This document shows positions 27,074 to 35,463 of a stretch of DNA of 64,000 nucleotides, one piece after another. Positions within the stretch are counted from its first letter, which is position 1, and each line of letters starts with the position of its first letter. Below the pieces are notes generated by a model, which was not told where the DNA came from, did no database searches, and saw only the letters and a list, made by a program, of their open reading frames with translations. Source of the stretch: Microbacterium pseudoresistens (GTDB lineage Bacteria > Actinomycetota > Actinomycetes > Actinomycetales > Microbacteriaceae); NCBI RefSeq assembly GCF_013409745.1, contig NZ_JACCBH010000001.1, positions 124,001 through 188,000 of the forward strand. Reading direction: 5' to 3'. The position numbers and the translations under genes are program-made.

Positions 27074-28245
27074 CCCGCTGTTCCCTTCCGTGCCCGTGGC
27101 ACCGTGCTCCAGATCAGATCTCCGCCTGGCGGGGCACCCGTGCGCCACGACCCGCTGCTTATCGTCACCGCGAAGACGTTCACGAACGCGGCGAGCGGCA
27201 CCGCGAACAGCGCCCCGGGGATGCCCGCGATCATCGCGCCGCCGGCGACGACGAGCACGACGGCGAGCGGATGCACCTTCACCGCTGCGCCCATCAGCAG
27301 CGGCTGCAGCAGATGACCCTCGACCTGCTGCACGATCAGGACCGCGACGAGCATCCACAGTGCGATCCACGGGCCGTTGTAGACGAGGGCGAGGAAGACG
27401 GCGAGCGCGCCGGTCACGACCGCACCGACGATGGGGATGAACGAGCCGAGGAAGACGAGCACGGCGACCGGGATGGCCAGCGGAACGCCGAGGAAGAACG
27501 CGCTCAGGCCGATGCCGATCGCGTCGATCGTGGCCACGAGAAGCTGCGTGCGGGCGTAGTTCACGACCGTGCGCCACCCGTTGTGCGCGGCCGCGTCCAC
27601 GCCGGGGCGCGCGGTACGGGGGAACAGCCGGAGCGCCCAGCGCCAGATGCCGGCGCCGTCGGCGAGGATGCACAGCAGGATGAACACCGCGAGCACGGCG
27701 CCGGTGAGAACATGACCCGCCGTGGTGCCGATCGCCAGGGCGCCCGACCACAGCAGCTCGGCCTGCTCCTGGATGAACTGGAGCGCCTGCTGGAGATACC
27801 CCTCGATCTCAGCCGACGACAGGTGCAGCGGTCCGTCGATGAGGTACGCCTGGAAATCGTCCAAGGCCTTGAGCGTGCGGTCGCGCACCTCCGACCACTC
27901 CCGCACGATCTGCCACACGACCAGCCACAGCAGCCCGGCGACGATCGCGAGGGTGCCGACGACCGCGATGACGATCGCGAGCCATCGCGGCATGCGCGTG
28001 CGCAGCATCGCCTCGAACACCGGCCACAGCAATGCGGTGACGAGCAGGGCCACCATGAGCGGCACGACGATGAGCTTGAGCTGGATCACCAGCCAGATCA
28101 GCACCCCGATCGCCGCGGCGAGCACGAGGAAACGCCACGCGTACGCGGCGGCGACCCGCAGTCCGTTCGGCACCGTCTGATCGGCCTCGTTCGGCGCGGC
28201 CGCCACGCGCAGCAGGTCGCGGAGCCGCGGCTTCTCCGGTGTCAT
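27070..28245 (-). CDS. AI-2E family transporter (YdiK/TqsA-like)
   Basis: A 391-residue polytopic membrane protein of the AI-2E/PerM family with about eight helices: FLVLAAAIGVLIWLVIQLKLIVVPLMVAL, WLAIVIAVVGTLAIVAGLLWLVVW, IPVAVLVFLGSFIPIVGAVVTGALAVFLAL. The motif VEGHLLQPLLMGAAVKVHPLAVVLVVAGG is the family hallmark. Family members export diverse small molecules, so autoinducer transport is not implied. ATG 28245 stands six bases after TAGAAT. Translationally coupled to ilvA, hinting at a link with amino-acid or metabolite export. Confidence 0.9.
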   Translation of the reverse strand: MTPEKPRLRDLLRVAAAPNEADQTVPNGLRVAAAYAWRFLVLAAAIGVLIWLVIQLKLIVVPLMVALLVTALLWPVFEAMLRTRMPRWLAIVIAVVGTLAIVAGLLWLVVWQIVREWSEVRDRTLKALDDFQAYLIDGPLHLSSAEIEGYLQQALQFIQEQAELLWSGALAIGTTAGHVLTGAVLAVFILLCILADGAGIWRWALRLFPRTARPGVDAAAHNGWRTVVNYARTQLLVATIDAIGIGLSAFFLGVPLAIPVAVLVFLGSFIPIVGAVVTGALAVFLALVYNGPWIALWMLVAVLIVQQVEGHLLQPLLMGAAVKVHPLAVVLVVAGGAMIAGIPGALFAVPLAAFVNVFAVTISSGSWRTGAPPGGDLIWSTVPRARKGTAG

Positions 28246-28251
28246 CCGCCC

Positions 28252-28257
28252 ATTCTA
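28252..28257 (-). promoter_or_regulatory. Candidate -10 (TAGAAT) for the AI-2E/ilvA unit
   Basis: Minus-strand TAGAAT, spacer GGGCGG, ATG 28245. Confidence 0.55.
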
Positions 28258-28322
28258 TGACCGGCCGTATTCCCGTCCCGGTATCGCGAGGGTCACGGCG
28301 GGGTCATGTCGTCGGCCGTGGG

Positions 28323-28328
28323 TACGCT
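28323..28328 (+). promoter_or_regulatory. Candidate -10 (TACGCT) of the YcaQ-like gene
   Basis: TACGCT with a seven-base spacer to GTG 28336. Confidence 0.5.
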
Positions 28329-28335
28329 GGCCGAT

Positions 28336-29607
28336 GTGACCGATACGCCGCGATCCACGGATACGCTCAGCGCCGCCGATGCGCGCCGGATCGCCCTGGG
28401 CGCCCAGGGTTTCTCAAGGCGCCGGCCGCAGAATCCGTCGCCGCGGCACGCACATGCGGCCATGGCGCGGATGGGCGTGCTGCAGATCGACTCCGTGAAC
28501 GTCTTCGCACGCTCGCACTACATGCCGCTCTACTCGCGGCTGGGCTCGTACGAGCCGGCGATGCTCGATCGCACGTTCATGTCGCGGTCGTCGCGATACG
28601 TCGAGTACCTCGCGCACGAGGCCACCTTCCTCCCCGTCGAAGACTGGCCACTGTGGCGCTTCCGTCGCGAGGGGTTCGCCCGCAAGTACGACCCGGAGTG
28701 GCACGGCGACCGCGCGCGCACCCTCCAACGCGTGCGCGAGGTGCTTCACGCCCAGGGCCCGTCGCGGCCCGCCGACATCCGCGACGAAGCCCCGCGCAAC
28801 CGCGGACCATGGTGGGACTGGGACGACGTGAAGCACGCCCTCGAGCACCTCTGGCGCACGGGCGAGGTCGCGATCGCCGGTCGTGAGGGCTTCGAACGCC
28901 GATATGCGCTGGCCGAGCACGTCGTTCCCCGAGAGGTCCTGGGGCACGAGATCGCCGTCGACGATGCGATCCGCGAACTCGTGCGCCGCGCGGCGCGCTC
29001 GCACGGCGTGGCGACCGCAGCCGATCTCGCCGACTACTACCGCATCCGGGATCGCGTCGCTGTGCAGACCGCCGTGCAGGAGCTGGTGGATGCGGGCGAG
29101 CTGAGGCCGGTGCGGGTGCGGGGCTGGGAGCGCGGCGGCCGGCCCATCCCAGCCTGGCTGCACACCGAGGCGGCGATCCCCCGGCGCATCGGCGCCACGG
29201 CGCTGCTCACCCCGTTCGATCCCGTCGTCTGGTTCCGCGAGCGCGCGCTGCGCGCCTTCGAGCTCGACTATCGGATCGAGATCTATACACCCGCAGCCAA
29301 GCGGCGCTTCGGCTACTACTCGCTCCCTGTGCTCGTCGGCGATCGGATCGCCGCCCGCATCGACCTCAAGGCCGACCGCGCCGCGGGCGTGCTCCGCGTG
29401 CAGTCCGCCTGGTGGGAGCCGCAGGCCGACCCCGTCGCCGACGTGGAGCGGATCGCAGCCGAGCTGCGCACCGCTGCGGGATGGCAGGGGCTGGACGGCA
29501 TCTCGGTGGCGCAGTGGGGAGACGCGACCGATGAGCTGCACGCGGCGCTCGACGCCGATGGCGCCGTCACACGCCACGCCGGCCCGAGGGACGAGGTCGT
29601 GGCGTGA
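28336..29607 (+). CDS. YcaQ/AlkX-like winged-helix DNA glycosylase
   Basis: A 423-residue protein of the HTH_42 (AlkZ-like) family. MGVLQIDSVNVFARSHYMPLYSRLG contains the QxD motif that carries the catalytic residues in AlkZ/YcaQ glycosylases, which unhook interstrand crosslinks. Further hallmarks are EYLAHEATFLPVEDWPLWRFRREG, the tandem winged helices near VREVLHAQGPSRPADIRDE, and LLTPFDPVVWFRERALRAFELDYRIEIYTPAAKRRFGYYSLPVL. An in-frame ATG 30 bases upstream exists; the TACGCT hexamer seven bases before GTG 28336 favours the shorter form. Overlaps the next gene by four bases. Confidence 0.85.
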   Translation: MTDTPRSTDTLSAADARRIALGAQGFSRRRPQNPSPRHAHAAMARMGVLQIDSVNVFARSHYMPLYSRLGSYEPAMLDRTFMSRSSRYVEYLAHEATFLPVEDWPLWRFRREGFARKYDPEWHGDRARTLQRVREVLHAQGPSRPADIRDEAPRNRGPWWDWDDVKHALEHLWRTGEVAIAGREGFERRYALAEHVVPREVLGHEIAVDDAIRELVRRAARSHGVATAADLADYYRIRDRVAVQTAVQELVDAGELRPVRVRGWERGGRPIPAWLHTEAAIPRRIGATALLTPFDPVVWFRERALRAFELDYRIEIYTPAAKRRFGYYSLPVLVGDRIAARIDLKADRAAGVLRVQSAWWEPQADPVADVERIAAELRTAAGWQGLDGISVAQWGDATDELHAALDADGAVTRHAGPRDEVVA

Positions 29608-30500
29608 GCAGGCGCGCACGCACGGCGCTGATCGCCGTCGGCGCCATGATCCTCCTCGGTGCGGTCGCCGGTATCTGGTGGATGCTGCGCCCCGCCCCCG
29701 GCCCGGCGGAGACGGCACTCGGCTGCTTCGAGGCGCTCGCACGAGCGGATGCGCAGGGCGTGCGCTCGTGCGGAGCCGATGTCGACGAACAGCAGGCCGC
29801 CGCCCTGGCGGCCGCCGATGCCACCGTCTCCGATCCCGTCGCCGTCGCCGAAGAGGTCGACGGCGATCGGGCGCGGGTGACGGTGTCATACACGCTGGAC
29901 GGCGACGCCCACCGCACGACCGTCGAGCTGCGACGCGGGTCCGCCGGCTGGTCACCGTCGACGTCGCTCGCCGGCACCGTCTCGGTGACCCGACCATGGG
30001 GTGCCGTCTCCGTCGCAGGCATCGACGCCTCGGTCCCGATCGCCCTGCTGCCCGGCGTGTACGAGGCGAGCGCCGCGCCCGCCCCTTACATGACAGGCTC
30101 CGTGGGCATCGCGGTGCATCCCGGCGAGACGACGAAAGCCGAACTCGCCCCCGAGCTCACCGACGAGTCCACGACGGCGGCACAGGCCCAGCTCGAGTCG
30201 TACTTGGGCGAGTGCACCGCCGAGGCCGCGGAGATCCGGCCGCACTGCGGCATCCGCATCCCCTGGGGCGCCGATGCCGCGTCGCTCACCTCGGTGGCGT
30301 ACCGCGTCGAGGCTATGCCGCAGATCGTTCTGACACCGGAATCGGCGTCGTTCGCGGCGACGGGCGGCGTGCTCATCGCCACTGTGCACGGGCTCGATGC
30401 GAACGGTGCTGAGGTGCAGAGCACCTACCGCACCGACGCATGGAGCGTCTACGGAGATGTCGTCTTCACCGTCGAGGCCCTGCGGATCGCGGTGCGCTGA
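29604..30500 (+). CDS. Anchored extracytoplasmic protein, unknown
   Basis: A 298-residue protein with an uncleaved signal-like anchor (ALIAVGAMILLGAVAGIWWML) and a long exported part. The first exported segment (AETALGCFEALARADAQGVRSCGAD...) resembles NTF2-like or lumazine-binding folds seen in lipoprotein-like actinobacterial proteins; the C-terminal half is beta-rich with paired cysteines (GECTAEAAEIRPHCGIRIPWG), possibly a disulfide. GTG start overlaps the YcaQ stop, so the two are co-translated. No family recognised with confidence. Confidence 0.7.
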   Translation: MSRRARTALIAVGAMILLGAVAGIWWMLRPAPGPAETALGCFEALARADAQGVRSCGADVDEQQAAALAAADATVSDPVAVAEEVDGDRARVTVSYTLDGDAHRTTVELRRGSAGWSPSTSLAGTVSVTRPWGAVSVAGIDASVPIALLPGVYEASAAPAPYMTGSVGIAVHPGETTKAELAPELTDESTTAAQAQLESYLGECTAEAAEIRPHCGIRIPWGADAASLTSVAYRVEAMPQIVLTPESASFAATGGVLIATVHGLDANGAEVQSTYRTDAWSVYGDVVFTVEALRIAVR

Positions 30501-30571
30501 CGACCGTCAGCTCGCCGTCTTCCGCGGCTGAGAGATCCGGCCCAGAGGTCCAGAGCTGAGAACTTCGGGGC

Positions 30572-31150
30572 TCAGAACTGCACGCGAGGCGGCTCCGCGA
30601 TCGCTGCACCGTCGACGACCTCGAAGAACTCGCGCTCGGAGAAGCCGAGGTTGCGGGCGAAGAGGTTGTTGGGGAAGACCTTGATCTTGGTGTTGAGTTC
30701 GCGCACGCCACCGTTGTAGAAGCGGCGGGAGGCCTGGATCTTGTCCTCCGTGTCGACCAGCGCGTGCTGAAGCCCCAGGAAGTTCTGGCTCGCCTGCAGC
30801 TGCGGATACGCCTCGGCCACGGCGAACAGGCTCTTCAGCGCCTGCTGGAGGTGCCCCTCGGCGACTCCCGCCTCTGCGGGGCCCGTTGCCGACAGCGTCT
30901 CGGCGCGCGCGCGGGTGACGTTCTCGAACACGGCCTTCTCATGCGCTGCGTATCCCTTCACCGTGTCGATGAGGTTCGGGATGAGATCTGCGCGCCGTTT
31001 GAGCTGCACCGTGATGTCGCTCCACGCCTCGTCGACGCGCACATTGAGCTGCACGAGCGAGTTGTAGGTGGACCAGAGGTAGATGCCGACGACGAGCGCC
31101 AAGAGCACGACGACGCCCACGACGATGAGCACTGGTACCAGAACGTCCAT
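30572..31150 (-). CDS. lemA: LemA family protein
   Basis: A 192-residue membrane-anchored helical protein. N-terminal helix VLVPVLIVVGVVVLLALVVGIYLW is followed by YNSLVQLNVRVDEAWSDITVQLKRRADLIPNLIDTVKGYAAHEK, the LemA signature, and by LQASQNFLGLQHALVDTEDKIQASRRFYNGGVRELNTKIKVFPNNLFA. Length is typical. ATG 31150 follows AAGGGGGTCGCTC. LemA often pairs with a TPM/DUF2207 gene; none is adjacent. Function undefined in bacteria. Confidence 0.93.
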   Translation of the reverse strand: MDVLVPVLIVVGVVVLLALVVGIYLWSTYNSLVQLNVRVDEAWSDITVQLKRRADLIPNLIDTVKGYAAHEKAVFENVTRARAETLSATGPAEAGVAEGHLQQALKSLFAVAEAYPQLQASQNFLGLQHALVDTEDKIQASRRFYNGGVRELNTKIKVFPNNLFARNLGFSEREFFEVVDGAAIAEPPRVQF

Positions 31151-31219
31151 GAGCGACCCCCTTCAACTCGTTCGTCTCATCCTATCCCCGGCTCCCGGAC
31201 GTCTCCTGAGCGTCTGCCA

Positions 31220-32533
31220 TCACTCGCCGAGCACGCGCTCCAGGTAACGGTTCGCGAACCGGCGCTCGGGGTCGAGGCGGTCGCGCACGGCGATGAAGTC
31301 GTCGAAGCGCGGATAGCGCTCGCGCAACGAGTCGCGTGTCTGGGCGTGCAGCTTGCCCCAGTGCGGCCGGCCGCCGTGTTCGAGCATGATCGCTTCGACC
31401 GCCTCGAAGTACTCGCGCGGATCGTGCCGCCAGTACCGGTGCACGGCGACGTAGGCCGAATCGCGGCCGTGCGCTGTGGAGAGCCAGATGTCGTCGGCAG
31501 CCGCGAAGCGCACCTCGATGGGGAACTCGATGCGCCACCGGCGCTCGGCGATGAGCGCGCGCACGGCGCCGAACGCGGGCACGACGTTCTCGGCGGGCAG
31601 CGCGTATTCCATCTCGCGGAACCGCACCGTGCGACTCTGCGTGAGCACGCGGTGCGAGATGTCGGTGTACTCGCGGTCACCGGTGAGCTTCACGGCGAGC
31701 CGGTTGAACGGCGAGGTGACGGCGGGCAGCGCGGTGCCCGCCGCGCACACGGCCCGGTAGACGCCGTTGGAGAGCAGCGTCTCGTCGATCCACTTTCCCA
31801 CGGCCGGCAACGGATGGCGCACGGCCGATTCGGGCAGCCGCTCCGCGCTCTTGGTGAGGGCGATGTCGGTGTGGGGGAACCAGTAGAACTCGAAGTGATC
31901 GGAGTCGGCGACGAGCGCGGGAAGGCCGTCGAGCACGTCATCGAGCGGCTGCGGGCGGTCGACCGCGTGCAGGACGAAGGCCGGGACGCACTGCAGCGTG
32001 ACCTCGACGAGGATGCCCAGGGCGCCGAGCCCGAGGGCGACGGCGGGCAGGAGCTCGGGCTGGTGCTCCTCATCGATGCGCAGGAACTCCCCCGCGGCAG
32101 TGATGAGCGTGGCGCCGACGACCTGGGTCGTGATGCCGCCGAATCGCGCACCGGTGCCGTGGGTGCCGGTGGAGATCGCCCCCGAGATGGACTGCCGGTC
32201 GATGTCGCCGAGGTTCTCCATGGCGAGACCGTACGGAGCGAGCAGCCGCGGGATTCGATGCAGGCGCGTGCCGGCGAGCAGGGTCACCCGCTTGCGGTCG
32301 GCATCGACGCCGACCAGGCCCTGCATGTCATCGAGGTCGAGCAGCACATCCGGCGCCACGGCGATCCCGGTGAAGCTGTGCCCGGCGCCGACGGCCTTGA
32401 CCCGCAGGCCCTGGGCAGCGGCGGCGAGAACGGCGCGCTGCACGCCTTCAGGGCTGCGCGGATGCTCCACACGCACCGGTCGCACCGATGCCGAACGCCC
32501 CCAGTTCCGCCACACTCCGCCGGGTCTCGTCAC
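31220..32533 (-). CDS. FAD-linked sugar-lactone oxidase (ALO/GULO family)
   Basis: A 437-residue VAO-fold flavoprotein. The N-terminal FAD domain has VKAVGAGHSFTGIAVAPDVLLDLDDMQGL and NLGDIDRQSISGAISTGTHGTG. The C-terminal half is the ALO domain ending HWGKLHAQTRDSLRERYPRFDDFIAVRDRLDPERRFANRYLERVLG; the final HWGK is the family landmark. Relatives oxidise L-gulono- or D-arabinono-lactone; the true substrate here is open. GTG 32533 has AAAGG upstream and overlaps the preceding PLP-enzyme gene by four bases, so the two form an operon seen in other actinobacteria. Confidence 0.88.
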   Translation of the reverse strand: MTRPGGVWRNWGRSASVRPVRVEHPRSPEGVQRAVLAAAAQGLRVKAVGAGHSFTGIAVAPDVLLDLDDMQGLVGVDADRKRVTLLAGTRLHRIPRLLAPYGLAMENLGDIDRQSISGAISTGTHGTGARFGGITTQVVGATLITAAGEFLRIDEEHQPELLPAVALGLGALGILVEVTLQCVPAFVLHAVDRPQPLDDVLDGLPALVADSDHFEFYWFPHTDIALTKSAERLPESAVRHPLPAVGKWIDETLLSNGVYRAVCAAGTALPAVTSPFNRLAVKLTGDREYTDISHRVLTQSRTVRFREMEYALPAENVVPAFGAVRALIAERRWRIEFPIEVRFAAADDIWLSTAHGRDSAYVAVHRYWRHDPREYFEAVEAIMLEHGGRPHWGKLHAQTRDSLRERYPRFDDFIAVRDRLDPERRFANRYLERVLGE

Positions 32534-33795
32534 AGGAATGCCTTTCTTTCGCCGCGATAGGTCCTCAGCTCGTCGATCACGCGGTCGCCGTCGACGAGGT
32601 GGTAGGCATCGATCCGCTCGGCCGCCTCGCCGCTCTTCGCGTGGCGCCACCACACACGGTCGCCGATCCGCAGCGTGCGCGCCGCCTCGCCGCGCAGTGG
32701 GGATTGCACCTCGCCTGCGCCCTCGCGCGGCATGGTGCGCAATCCCGTCGGCCACACCGGCTGCGGCTGACGGGAGGCCACGGGCGGGCCGGAGGCGATC
32801 CAGCCGCCGCCCATCACCGTGGCGATGTCGTCGGCGGGGCGCCGCACGACATCGAAGGCGATCGCCGCAGCGGGCGCGGGCCGGAACGCACGGTAGTCGT
32901 CGAAAAGGTGCCCGGCGAGCAGTCCGCTGCCCGCCGTGATCTCGGTGAGCACGGGATCGGATCCGCTGTACTCGAGCGAGCCCGTGCCGCCGCCCGTGAC
33001 GAACTCGAGGGGCACGATGGCGCGCACGGCCTCGAAGATCCTGGTGCGGCGTTCGCGCAACTCGCGCCGCGAGCGCTCCTGCACGACACGGATCAGCCCG
33101 TCTCCGCTGCCGGTGTCATCGGGCTGACCGGCGATCTGCGCCTCGTACATCTGCACGCCGACGAGTCGGAAACCCGGCCGTTCGGCCACCGCGCGGGCGA
33201 ACCGGGCGGCATCGTCGGCGCTGAACAGCGGCGACCGGCGCACGCCGATGTGCCCGAGGGCGGCCGAGCGCCACGACGCATCCAGATCGATCGCGACGCG
33301 CAGTCGCGGACGGCTTCCCGGCGCGGCCACGGCGTCGATGAGGTCGAGGTGGGCAGGATCGTCGACCATGAGGGTGATGCGCGCCGCCGCCTGCTCGTCG
33401 GCGACGAGTCGGGTCAGGGCGGCGCGGTCGACGCTGGGGTAGGCGACGACGATGTCGTCGTGCTCCTCTGCCAGCCACAGCGCCTCGGGCAGCGTGAAGG
33501 CGAGCAGCCCCTGATATCCCGGGACCTTCAGCGCGGCGTCGATGACGGAGCGTACCCGCACCGATTTCGTCGCGACACGGATGGGCAGCCCGCCGGCGCG
33601 CACGACCATGTCGAGGGCGTTGTAGCGCAGCGCATCGAGATCGATCGCGCCGACCGGCGCCGGAAGGTGCGCCGTGGCCTCTGTCAGGCGCGGCCACCAG
33701 TGGTGCGGGTGCTCCCAGGGACGGCGCACCGTCGTGCGGATGCGCGGGTCGGCGGGCGTCGTCGCGGCGCCTCGGTCGGCGATGAGATCGAGCAC
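32530..33795 (-). CDS. Fold-type III PLP enzyme (alanine racemase-like)
   Basis: A 421-residue protein of the D-threonine aldolase/amino-acid deaminase branch of fold-type III PLP enzymes. The PLP lysine lies in PIRVATKSVRVRSVI near residue 77, after the conserved LDALRYNALDMV. GYQGLLAFTLPEALWLAE, LRVAIDLDASWR, FVTGGGTGSLEYSG and the late cofactor/metal region HLFDDYRAF and MGGGWIASGP support the fold. It starts at GTG 33795, six bases after TAGGGT. Coupled to the lactone oxidase. D-amino-acid substrate inferred from family only. Confidence 0.83.
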   Translation of the reverse strand: MLDLIADRGAATTPADPRIRTTVRRPWEHPHHWWPRLTEATAHLPAPVGAIDLDALRYNALDMVVRAGGLPIRVATKSVRVRSVIDAALKVPGYQGLLAFTLPEALWLAEEHDDIVVAYPSVDRAALTRLVADEQAAARITLMVDDPAHLDLIDAVAAPGSRPRLRVAIDLDASWRSAALGHIGVRRSPLFSADDAARFARAVAERPGFRLVGVQMYEAQIAGQPDDTGSGDGLIRVVQERSRRELRERRTRIFEAVRAIVPLEFVTGGGTGSLEYSGSDPVLTEITAGSGLLAGHLFDDYRAFRPAPAAAIAFDVVRRPADDIATVMGGGWIASGPPVASRQPQPVWPTGLRTMPREGAGEVQSPLRGEAARTLRIGDRVWWRHAKSGEAAERIDAYHLVDGDRVIDELRTYRGERKAFL

Positions 33796-33801
33796 TCCCC
33801 T

Positions 33802-33807
33802 ACCCTA
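33802..33807 (-). promoter_or_regulatory. Candidate -10 (TAGGGT) of the PLP-enzyme operon
   Basis: Minus-strand TAGGGT, spacer AGGGGA, GTG 33795. The spacer is purine-rich and could also be a ribosome site. Confidence 0.4.
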
Positions 33808-33843
33808 CGACGTACCCGCATGCGGTGAGCCGCTCGACGCGAT

Positions 33844-33849
33844 TAGGCT
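33844..33849 (+). promoter_or_regulatory. Candidate -10 (TAGGCT) of the tRNA gene
   Basis: TAGGCT ending nine bases before the first base of the mature tRNA, implying a very short 5' leader. Confidence 0.4.
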
Positions 33850-33858
33850 TCTGGGCGG

Positions 33859-33931
33859 GCCCCCGTAGCCCAATGGCAGAGGCAGGCGACTTAAAATCGC
33901 TTCAGTGTCGGTTCGAGTCCGACCGGGGGTA
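33859..33931 (+). tRNA. tRNA with UAA anticodon (Leu by codon), class I body
   Basis: A 73-base cloverleaf: acceptor GCCCCCG/CGGGGGT with a G1-U72 wobble, D arm GCC/GGC with GG in the loop, anticodon stem GGCGA/TCGCT with a G-U end pair, loop CTTAAAA (anticodon TAA, reading UUA), variable loop of only five bases (TCAGT), T stem GTCGG/CCGAC with TTCGAGT, discriminator A, no encoded CCA. The anticodon says leucine, yet normal bacterial leucine tRNAs have a long class II variable arm of ten or more bases. Amino-acid identity is therefore uncertain; A73 is compatible with leucine. Confidence 0.85.
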
Positions 33932-33975
33932 CGTCACACGCATGGCTCGCGCCTCGAACCCCGGTTGCCCGGACG

Positions 33976-35442
33976 TCAGCCGGCGACCTTCTCCGACTTG
34001 CCGCGTGCCGCGGCTTTGGCGGGGCTCTTCTTCGCCGCGGTCTTCTTGGCCGGCTTCTCGTCGGCGCTGCTCTCCTGCGTCTTCCCCGCGGAGGCGGGAG
34101 ATGCCGGTCGCGGCCGCGCTGCGAACTCCTCGAACACGTAGCGCGGGTCCTGCACCGTCTGCAGGTTCACGAAGTCGCGACCCAGCCACAGGTTGTTCCA
34201 CCAGCCCCACAGCACGCGCCACTTGCGCTCCCACGACGGCATGGCCAGGCCGTGGTAACCGCGGTGCGCGAGCCAGGCGACGAAGCCCTTCAGCGCGATG
34301 CCGCCCGACTGGAAGACGCCATTGTAGAGGCCGAGCCCTGCCACGGCGCCGAGGTTCTTGTGCACGTAGTCCTTGGGCTCCTCGCCGCGCAGCACGGCCA
34401 CGAGGTTCTTCGCGAGCAGTTTGGCCTGACGCACCGCGTGCTGCGCATTGGGCACGCAGAAGCCGCCCACGCCGCCGCCGGTGAGGTCGGGCACGGCCGA
34501 GACGTCGCCCGCGGCCCATGCGCCCTCGACGACGTCGTCATCGGTGCCCACGCGCAGGTCGGCACGGGTCTGGATGCGTCCTCGCTCCTCGACCGGCAGG
34601 TCGCCGCCGCGCACGACGGTCGGGTTGGCCATGACGCCCGCGGTCCAGACGATGAGGTCGGACGGGATGACCTCGCCCGTGGAGAGCTCGACGTCGCCGT
34701 CCACGGCGCCGGTGACCTGGGTGTCGAGATGCACGCTGGCGCCGCGCTTGGCGAGGTCCTTGAGCACCCATTCGCTCGTCTTCAGCGAGACCTCGGGCAT
34801 GATGCGCCCCATCGCCTCGATGAGGTGGAAGTGGGTGTCCTCGAACGAGAGCTGCGGATACTTGCCCACCAGTGCCGAGGCGAGGTTGCGCAGTTCCGCG
34901 AACGCCTCGATGCCTGCGAATCCGCCGCCGACGACGACGACGGTGAGCAGACGGTCGCGCTCCGGCCCGGCGGGGATGGAGGCCGCCTTGTCGAAGTTCG
35001 ACAGCAGGCGGTCGCGCACGGCGACGGCCTCTTCGATGGTCTTCAGTCCGATCGCGTTGTCGGCGATGCCGGGGATCGGGAAGGTGCGCGAGACGGCGCC
35101 GGCCGTGACGACGATCTGGTCGTAGGCGAACTCATACGGCTCGCCGGCCTCGGGCGTGATCGTCGCGACCTTGTTCGCGTGGTCGATGCCGGTGATCTTC
35201 GCCGTGACGACGTTCGTCCGGGTGAGGTGTCTGCGATGGGCCACCACCGCATGACGCGCCTCGATCGACCCCGCGGCGACCTCGGGGAGGAACGGCTGAT
35301 AGGTCATGTACGGGAGCGGGTCGACCATCGTGACCTCGGCCTCGCCCTTGCGCAGATGCTTCTCCAGCTTCCACGCCGTGTAGAAGCCCGCGTAGCCTCC
35401 GCCGACAATCAGGATCTTGGGCACAGAAGAATTCGTGGCCAC
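33976..35442 (-). CDS. ndh: Type II NADH dehydrogenase with Lys-rich tail
   Basis: A 488-residue peripheral flavoprotein passing electrons from NADH to menaquinone without proton pumping. FAD site ILIVGGGYAGFYTAWKLEKHL near residue 10, NADH site LTVVVVGGGFAGIEAFAELRNLA near residue 170, and the second FAD region EGAWAAGDVSAVPD with VPNAQHAVRQAKLLAKNL (quinone site). Membrane-facing C-terminal segment WWNNLWLGRDFVNLQTVQDPRYVFEEFAARP. After that comes an unusual ~40-residue tail rich in Ala, Lys and Pro (KPAKKTAAKKSPAKAAARGK), like histone H1 or mycobacterial HupB tails. GTG 35442 has GAGGAG upstream, somewhat far. Confidence 0.93.
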   Translation of the reverse strand: MATNSSVPKILIVGGGYAGFYTAWKLEKHLRKGEAEVTMVDPLPYMTYQPFLPEVAAGSIEARHAVVAHRRHLTRTNVVTAKITGIDHANKVATITPEAGEPYEFAYDQIVVTAGAVSRTFPIPGIADNAIGLKTIEEAVAVRDRLLSNFDKAASIPAGPERDRLLTVVVVGGGFAGIEAFAELRNLASALVGKYPQLSFEDTHFHLIEAMGRIMPEVSLKTSEWVLKDLAKRGASVHLDTQVTGAVDGDVELSTGEVIPSDLIVWTAGVMANPTVVRGGDLPVEERGRIQTRADLRVGTDDDVVEGAWAAGDVSAVPDLTGGGVGGFCVPNAQHAVRQAKLLAKNLVAVLRGEEPKDYVHKNLGAVAGLGLYNGVFQSGGIALKGFVAWLAHRGYHGLAMPSWERKWRVLWGWWNNLWLGRDFVNLQTVQDPRYVFEEFAARPRPASPASAGKTQESSADEKPAKKTAAKKSPAKAAARGKSEKVAG

Positions 35443-35463
35443 GTGCGGGACAGCTCCTCGTCG

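Noticed and set aside
30500..30571. Possible CTGAG/CTCAG hairpin between the 29.6 kb gene and lemA
   Set aside because: Five-base arms with an unstable loop; too weak to call a terminator.
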